Positions 9,124-14,538 of a stretch of DNA of 14,538 nt are shown in pieces. Every line of letters starts with the position of its first letter. Within the stretch, counting starts at the first letter, position 1. The notes beneath the pieces are model-generated. The model was given only the letters and a program-made list of their open reading frames with translations. It was not told the origin of the DNA and did no database searches. Origin of the DNA: UBA668 sp052034175 (GTDB lineage Bacteria; Actinomycetota; Acidimicrobiia; Acidimicrobiales; Ilumatobacteraceae); NCBI GenBank assembly GCA_052034175.1, contig JBPOIX010000062.1, forward strand, positions 1 through 14,538. Reading direction: 5' to 3'. The translations under genes were made by a program, and so were the position numbers.

Positions 9124-10745
9124 CCGGCGTTGCCGGCGAGCTGCCCGGCCTTCTTGTAGTCGGCCTTGCCGTTGGGGGCGCGGGGCACGGTGGCCACGAA
9201 CACCACCTTCTTCGGGGCCTTGTAGCCGGCGAGCTGTTCTTTCACGCCGGCGATCACGTCGGCCTCGCTGACCGCAGCACCGTCGGCCACCGACACCACG
9301 GCCGTCACGGCCTGGCCGAACTTCTCGTCCGGAAGGCCCACCACGAGGCAGTCGACCACGCCCGGCACCCGCTTGGCGGCCTCCTCGACTTCCTCCGGGA
9401 AGATCTTCTCCCCGCCCGAGTTGATCACCTGGCTGCCGCGGCCGAGCAGGATCAGCGAGCCGTCGTCGGCCACCATCGCCATGTCGCCGGGGAACGAGTA
9501 GCGCACCCCGTTGATCGTGCGGAACGTGCGCGCCGACTTCTCCGGGTCCTTGAAGTAGCCGACGGGCACCATCCCGCCTGCGGCCACCAAGCCAGTCTCT
9601 CCCGACCCGGGAAGCACCTCGCGGTCGTCATCGGTGAACACCTTCGTGGTGGGGTTCTGGGTGAACTTGGCGGTGGACGGCGGGACGCCCTTCATCGAGA
9701 TGCTGTTGCCCATTGAGCCCTCGCTGGAGCCCATGGCGTCGAGCAGGATCGCCTGCTCGATGCGCTCCAACAGCTGCTCCTTCACTTCGGCCGTCCACAT
9801 CACCCCGGAGGAGATGATCATCCGGATCGCTGAGAGGTCGTAGGGCGTGCCGGCTTCCGCAGCAGCGTCGAAGGCGCGCAGGATCGGCTTGGCGAACGAG
9901 TCGCCGACGATGATCAGGTTCGTGACCTTCTCGGCCTGCGCCGTTCGCAGTACCTCGTCAGCGTCGAGGGAGCGGTTCTCCAGAGTCACGACCGTGGCGC
10001 CGGAGAGCTGCGGGATCATTGCCCCCAGCCACACGCCGGTGCCGTGCATCAGCGGCGCGCACGGCATCGAGGTGATCCCGCCACCGGCGTCCACCACGCC
10101 CTTGACCAAACCCGCCACGTCGGCGGCGTCGGCGGGCGGCGCCAGGCCGAGCAGCGGGAACCCCATCGTGCTGAACGATCGTGTCAGCCCGCCCATGTCG
10201 TACATCACGCCCTTGGGCATGCCGGTGGTGCCACCGGTGTAGAGCATGTAGATGTCGTCCTCGCTGCGCGTGATGCGCGGCATCGGGGCATGCGCGGCAA
10301 TGGTGGCTTCGTACGCCACGGCGCCGGGCACCGTGCCCGTCGGGCCGTCGTCGGCCACCTCCACGAGCAGGCGCAGCTTCGGAAGGCGCTCGCGGATGCG
10401 CTCCACCCGATCGGCGAGGGAGGAGTGGAACACCAGCGCCTCGGCGTCCGCGTTGTCCAGCAGGTAGACGAGCTCCTCGTCGAGGTACCGGTAGTTCACG
10501 TTCACCGGCACGCCGCGCATCTTGAACGCCGCGTAGTGGGCCTCCAGGTACTCGTTGCCGTTGTAGAGGTACAGGCCGATCTTGGCGTCTGGCCCAAGGC
10601 CGGCCCCGCTGTACACCGCGGCCATCCGCGCAGCCCGCTCGTCGTACTCCCGCCAGCTGATGCGGCGGCTGCCGTGCACGATGGCCGTGCGCTCCGGCAT
10701 GGCGTCGGCGATCGTTTCCCAGATGGTGGCGAAGTGGAACTCCAT
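9120..10745 (-). CDS. AMP-binding acyl-CoA synthetase (FadD-like)
   Basis: The 541-residue product is an adenylate-forming enzyme that would activate a carboxylic acid with ATP and join it to CoA. The phosphate-binding loop MLYTGGTTGMPKG lies at about 167-179. The adenine-region motif is 'MGSSEG' (338-343), the Asp of the hinge region is in FPGDMAMVADDG (Asp421), LGRGSQVINSGGEKIFPEEVE follows at about 434-454, and the catalytic Lys527 is in PRAPNGKADY. The wording is close to actinobacterial fatty-acid or steroid-side-chain CoA ligases (FadD19-like), but the substrate cannot be read from sequence. The ATG at 10745 has a -10 hexamer 7 bases upstream. The last bases overlap the start of the APH(6)-like kinase gene, with which it forms an operon. 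Family call is secure. Confidence 0.92.
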   Translation of the reverse strand: MEFHFATIWETIADAMPERTAIVHGSRRISWREYDERAARMAAVYSGAGLGPDAKIGLYLYNGNEYLEAHYAAFKMRGVPVNVNYRYLDEELVYLLDNADAEALVFHSSLADRVERIRERLPKLRLLVEVADDGPTGTVPGAVAYEATIAAHAPMPRITRSEDDIYMLYTGGTTGMPKGVMYDMGGLTRSFSTMGFPLLGLAPPADAADVAGLVKGVVDAGGGITSMPCAPLMHGTGVWLGAMIPQLSGATVVTLENRSLDADEVLRTAQAEKVTNLIIVGDSFAKPILRAFDAAAEAGTPYDLSAIRMIISSGVMWTAEVKEQLLERIEQAILLDAMGSSEGSMGNSISMKGVPPSTAKFTQNPTTKVFTDDDREVLPGSGETGLVAAGGMVPVGYFKDPEKSARTFRTINGVRYSFPGDMAMVADDGSLILLGRGSQVINSGGEKIFPEEVEEAAKRVPGVVDCLVVGLPDEKFGQAVTAVVSVADGAAVSEADVIAGVKEQLAGYKAPKKVVFVATVPRAPNGKADYKKAGQLAGNAG

Positions 10746-10752
10746 GGGGCCG

Positions 10753-10758
10753 ACCTTA
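10753..10758 (-). promoter_or_regulatory. Putative -10 hexamer of the acyl-CoA synthetase operon (leaderless)
   Basis: Read on the minus strand, TAAGGT ends exactly 7 bases before the ATG at 10745. It lies in the 23-base gap behind the VOC gene, so the synthetase operon may have its own start as well as read-through from upstream. No Shine-Dalgarno sequence is seen. Confidence 0.5.
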
Positions 10759-10768
10759 GTGGTGCGGC

Positions 10769-11247
10769 TCAGCCCACGGGTTTGCCGTACATCTCGCCCA
10801 ACGGGTCGGAGATCAGCTCCAGGCGCTCCCCGTCAGGGCCGCGGAAGTACAGCGACGACCCGTCGACATGCGCCGTCTCCACCCCGGCCGCGTACAGCCG
10901 GCCGCGTGGGGCCTCCCATTCCGAGCGCGCCATGGTGATCGCCAGGTGGTGATTCCCGCCGAGCACCTCACGGGAGGGCCCGAGTTCCAGGCCCGGCAGG
11001 TCGAAGTAGGCGAGGCAGTTGCCATGGCCGACGTCGAAGAAGAAGTGGGTGCTTCCCTCGTAGTCCCGGTTCTCGAACATCTCGATCAGCGGGAAGCCGA
11101 GCAGCCCGTCGTAGAAGCGGATCGTGGTCTCGACGTCGCTGCACAGATGGGCCGCATGGTGAATGCCGCGGGCCGTGCTGGGCGGCCGTTGCGCCCGCGG
11201 GCGAAGGTACTTCGCGGCCAACTCCGGTTGCCATTGGGTCTGTGCCA

Positions 11248-11248
<1 letters not shown>
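10769..11248 (-). CDS. VOC (glyoxalase/dioxygenase) family protein
   Basis: The 159-residue product has the vicinal-oxygen-chelate fold: two beta-alpha-beta-beta-beta units, starting with 'GIHHAAHLCSDVETTIRFYDGLLGF' split across the first unit and ending with a strand containing GERLELISDP. Likely metal ligands are a His in the IHHAAH motif, a His in GGNHHLAI and the Glu in ERLELI, which is the usual H/H/E set. The family covers glyoxalases, extradiol dioxygenases, epimerases and resistance proteins; I cannot choose among them. The ATG at 11248 is preferred over the longer frame starting at 11290 because a good Shine-Dalgarno sequence lies just upstream and because the ATG overlaps the stop of the HAD-GH18 gene (TGATG). 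It is therefore coupled to that gene; a functional link is possible but unproven. Confidence 0.82.
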
Positions 11249-13077
<1,829 letters not shown>

Positions 13078-13087
13078 GAGAGCATCG

Positions 13088-13093
13088 ACCCTA
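13088..13093 (-). promoter_or_regulatory. Putative -10 hexamer of the HAD-GH18 gene
   Basis: Read on the minus strand, TAGGGT ends 10 bases before the ATG at 13077, giving an expected leader of about three bases. No Shine-Dalgarno sequence is present. It lies only 8 bp from the -10 hexamer of the divergent mtfA-like gene. Confidence 0.42.
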
Positions 13094-13101
13094 TCCCCCG
13101 G

Positions 13102-13107
13102 TACGCT
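13102..13107 (+). promoter_or_regulatory. Putative -10 hexamer of the MtfA-like gene
   Basis: TACGCT ends 10 bases before the GTG at 13118. No Shine-Dalgarno sequence is seen. The -35 region expected for this hexamer would fall within the leader or first codons of the divergent HAD-GH18 gene. Confidence 0.38.
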
Positions 13108-13117
13108 CCGGCGCATC

Positions 13118-13870
13118 GTGTTCCGACGACACAAGCGACAGATGGTGGACGGCCCGGAGCGCCTCTTCGCGGCTCACCTCACGGACTGGTCGGCGCTCGG
13201 CGGGGGCGAACAAGAGCTGCTCACCGGGCTGGTCGCGGAGTTCGTTCCCACCCGCCGTTGGGAAGCCGCCCGTGGCTTCGAACTCACCGACGAGATGTGC
13301 ACCGTGATCGCCGCGCAGGCCGCGCTCACATGCCTGGGCTTCGGCGAAGGCCTGGATCCGTTGGTGCACGTCCGCACTGTCATCGTGCACCCACGCACCA
13401 TCGTGCTCGAGGACGAGCACCACGAGGGCGGGGGAATCATGAGCACTGGCACCCGCCGCCTCAGCGGTGAGGCGCACGACAACGAGGGCCCACTGCTGCT
13501 GTCGTGGGATTCGGTGCGCCGCGAGACCCGCTACGGCCGCGGCCGGCGCAATGTCGTGATCCATGAGGTGGCACACAAGATCGACATGCTCGACGGCACG
13601 ATCGACGGCACGCCACCGATCGACGATGCGGACTTCCTCGCTCGCTGGCGGACGACGAACATGGTGGCCTACGGGCGGGCGCGCCGCGGCGGCGACCCGG
13701 CCATCGACAGCTACGGCGGCACGAACACGGCGGAGTTCTTCGCAGTGGTGAGCGAGCTGTTCTTCAGCGGGCCCACGCTCCTGGAGGAACACCACCCGGA
13801 GCTCTACGACTGCTTCCGCACCTTCTACCGGCAGGACACGGCGGCCCGCCGCCGGCGGCTACTGCCGTAG
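13118..13870 (+). CDS. mtfA: MtfA-like zinc-dependent peptidase (family M90)
   Basis: The 250-residue product matches the MtfA family in length and motifs. The zinc site is HEVAH with His149, Glu150 and His153, followed by the family's KIDMLDG. A downstream 'TAEFFAVVSELFF' supplies the third ligand (Glu213, or less likely Glu206). The N-terminus 'FRRHKRQ' and an internal 'VHPRTIVLEDE' region also fit. In Escherichia coli MtfA binds the repressor Mlc and so affects glucose PTS expression, and it has aminopeptidase activity; homologues occur widely in bacteria without Mlc, so the role here is unknown. The GTG at 13118 is chosen because the frame upstream of it is antisense to the HAD gene and a -10 hexamer lies 10 bases before it. 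It is divergent from the HAD-GH18 gene and convergent with the gene at 13897. Confidence 0.88.
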   Translation: MFRRHKRQMVDGPERLFAAHLTDWSALGGGEQELLTGLVAEFVPTRRWEAARGFELTDEMCTVIAAQAALTCLGFGEGLDPLVHVRTVIVHPRTIVLEDEHHEGGGIMSTGTRRLSGEAHDNEGPLLLSWDSVRRETRYGRGRRNVVIHEVAHKIDMLDGTIDGTPPIDDADFLARWRTTNMVAYGRARRGGDPAIDSYGGTNTAEFFAVVSELFFSGPTLLEEHHPELYDCFRTFYRQDTAARRRRLLP

Positions 13871-13882
13871 CGCCGAACGGCG
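13871..13882. terminator. Small inverted repeat between convergent genes
   Basis: CGCC-GAAC-GGCG follows the mtfA stop at once, in the 26-base gap shared with the convergent gene ending at 13897. The stem is only 4 bp (5 if the loop is reduced to AA) with no U-tract. It could be a weak bidirectional terminator or chance in G+C-rich DNA. Confidence 0.2.
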
Positions 13883-13896
13883 GGTGCACCGGGTGG

Positions 13897-14538
13897 TCAC
13901 GGCACGGCGGGGCAGACGCCGTAGCCGGAGATGTACTTGATCTTCCAGTCGGAGGTGCCGTTGCTGTGCGGCGAGATCGACAGCTCGCACACGAGGCCGT
14001 ATGCGGTGGCGCGGATCGTGAACTGGGCCGATTCCTCGGTGGCGGTGACTGCAATCTGGTAGGCCGTCCCGTTAATCGGGTTCGCTTTCGTGGTCGTCCC
14101 TTTGCTCCCGTTGGTGGTGAACACAACCGAGGTGAAGGCCGCACACGAGGAGTTGGTGGTGCTCCGTTTCAACTGCGCGTACGCAGACGGGCCGTATTGG
14201 CCGTGCATCACCTTGAACGTGCAACCAAGGTAAGTGAAGGTGGTTTCGACGTTCTGGGCGAGGGTCCGGCGCACAGGGCCGCCAGCGTTCGTCATCGTGT
14301 TCGTGTACATGTCCGGCGACGACAGCAACGCGCCCCACGGAGTTGCGGCCGCGGCGCCGTCTTTGGCGACGTAGGCGTCGCGGATCGCGCAGAACAGCGT
14401 GCACGCGGCAGATGTGATGTTCATGTTCACCCACTTGCCGCGGGCCATGTCGTACCCGTGGAACTCGTACAGGGGTGCCGGGACGTTGCTGGCCTGAAGG
14501 GCGGCCTTCGCCAGAATCGCCGTACCGACATGGTCGTA
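13897..14538 (-). CDS. Unrecognised, probably exported protein, C-terminal part
   Basis: The frame is open to the right edge, so about 213 C-terminal residues are present and the start lies outside the window; the ATG at 14448 is internal because coding-like sequence (YDHVGTAILAKAALQ) continues upstream of it. I do not recognise a family. The visible part is rich in Thr, Ser, Ala and Asn, with beta-strand-like stretches, few charged residues and six cysteines spread along it (a CTLFC pair, then GCTF, SSCA, LVCE and GVCP near the end). An even cysteine number and this composition suggest a secreted or surface protein with disulfides, but no signal peptide can be seen without the N-terminus. 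Composition is less G+C-biased than the neighbours, with codons such as aaa, act and att-type endings, which may mean horizontal origin. A pilin-like or surface-structure protein is only a guess. Confidence 0.6.
   Translation of the reverse strand, partial: YDHVGTAILAKAALQASNVPAPLYEFHGYDMARGKWVNMNITSAACTLFCAIRDAYVAKDGAAAATPWGALLSSPDMYTNTMTNAGGPVRRTLAQNVETTFTYLGCTFKVMHGQYGPSAYAQLKRSTTNSSCAAFTSVVFTTNGSKGTTTKANPINGTAYQIAVTATEESAQFTIRATAYGLVCELSISPHSNGTSDWKIKYISGYGVCPAVP

Noticed and set aside
7126..9159. A 677-codon plus-strand frame across the HNH gene and the APH(6)-like gene.
   Set aside because: It is Gly/Arg/Pro-rich low-complexity sequence out of frame with the HNH gene and antisense to the kinase; no motif supports it.

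Overview
The window is visibly G+C-rich, densely packed DNA from a bacterium. I read it as an actinomycete (Actinomycetota), possibly of the Acidimicrobiia type. The reasons are a 13E12/DUF222 HNH protein, a RipA-like NlpC/P60 cell-wall hydrolase, frequent GTG starts, and start codons that sit almost directly behind TANNNT -10 hexamers with no Shine-Dalgarno sequence. The phylum is an inference from gene content. No rRNA, tRNA, CRISPR array or insertion sequence is visible, and no gene-free stretch exceeds 100 bases.

Layout, left to right. (1) Bases 2-2153, plus strand: the tail of a membrane-fusion (HlyD/MacA-like) protein, an ABC ATPase and a MacB/FtsX-like permease, each overlapping the next by a few bases; this is an export-type operon cut by the left edge. 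(2) Bases 2221-3774: guaA, GMP synthase. (3) Bases 3829-5055: a secreted NlpC/P60 peptidoglycan endopeptidase with a coiled coil and a Gly/Asn repeat linker. (4) Bases 5111-6891: a two-gene operon of an APH-fold phosphotransferase and a dienelactone-hydrolase-family protein. (5) Bases 6947-8185: a DUF222/HNH protein with a distinct codon bias; its stop codon lies in the same CTAG as the stop of the convergent gene. (6) Bases 8182-10745, minus strand: an AMP-binding acyl-CoA synthetase followed by a coupled APH(6)-family kinase. (7) Bases 10769-13077, minus strand: a protein joining a HAD phosphatase domain, one membrane helix and a GH18 glycosidase domain, coupled to a VOC-family protein. (8) Bases 13118-13870, plus strand: an MtfA-like M90 zinc peptidase, divergent from the fusion gene across 40 bp. 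(9) Bases 13897-14538, minus strand: the C-terminal part of an unrecognised, probably exported protein cut by the right edge.

The most unusual gene is the HAD-TM-GH18 fusion. It predicts a phosphatase inside the membrane and a chitinase-fold glycosidase outside it on one chain. The clearest regulatory theme is that four genes have a TANNNT hexamer 7-8 nt before the start codon and three more have one 10 nt before it, which suggests leaderless or nearly leaderless transcripts. The NlpC/P60 promoter also carries a GCAAC-N6-GTAAC direct repeat resembling an MtrA site, which fits a cell-wall hydrolase.

The remaining genes look like ordinary actinobacterial chromosome: nucleotide synthesis, lipid/CoA metabolism, cell-wall remodelling and export. 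I do not see a defence island, prophage or biosynthetic cluster.
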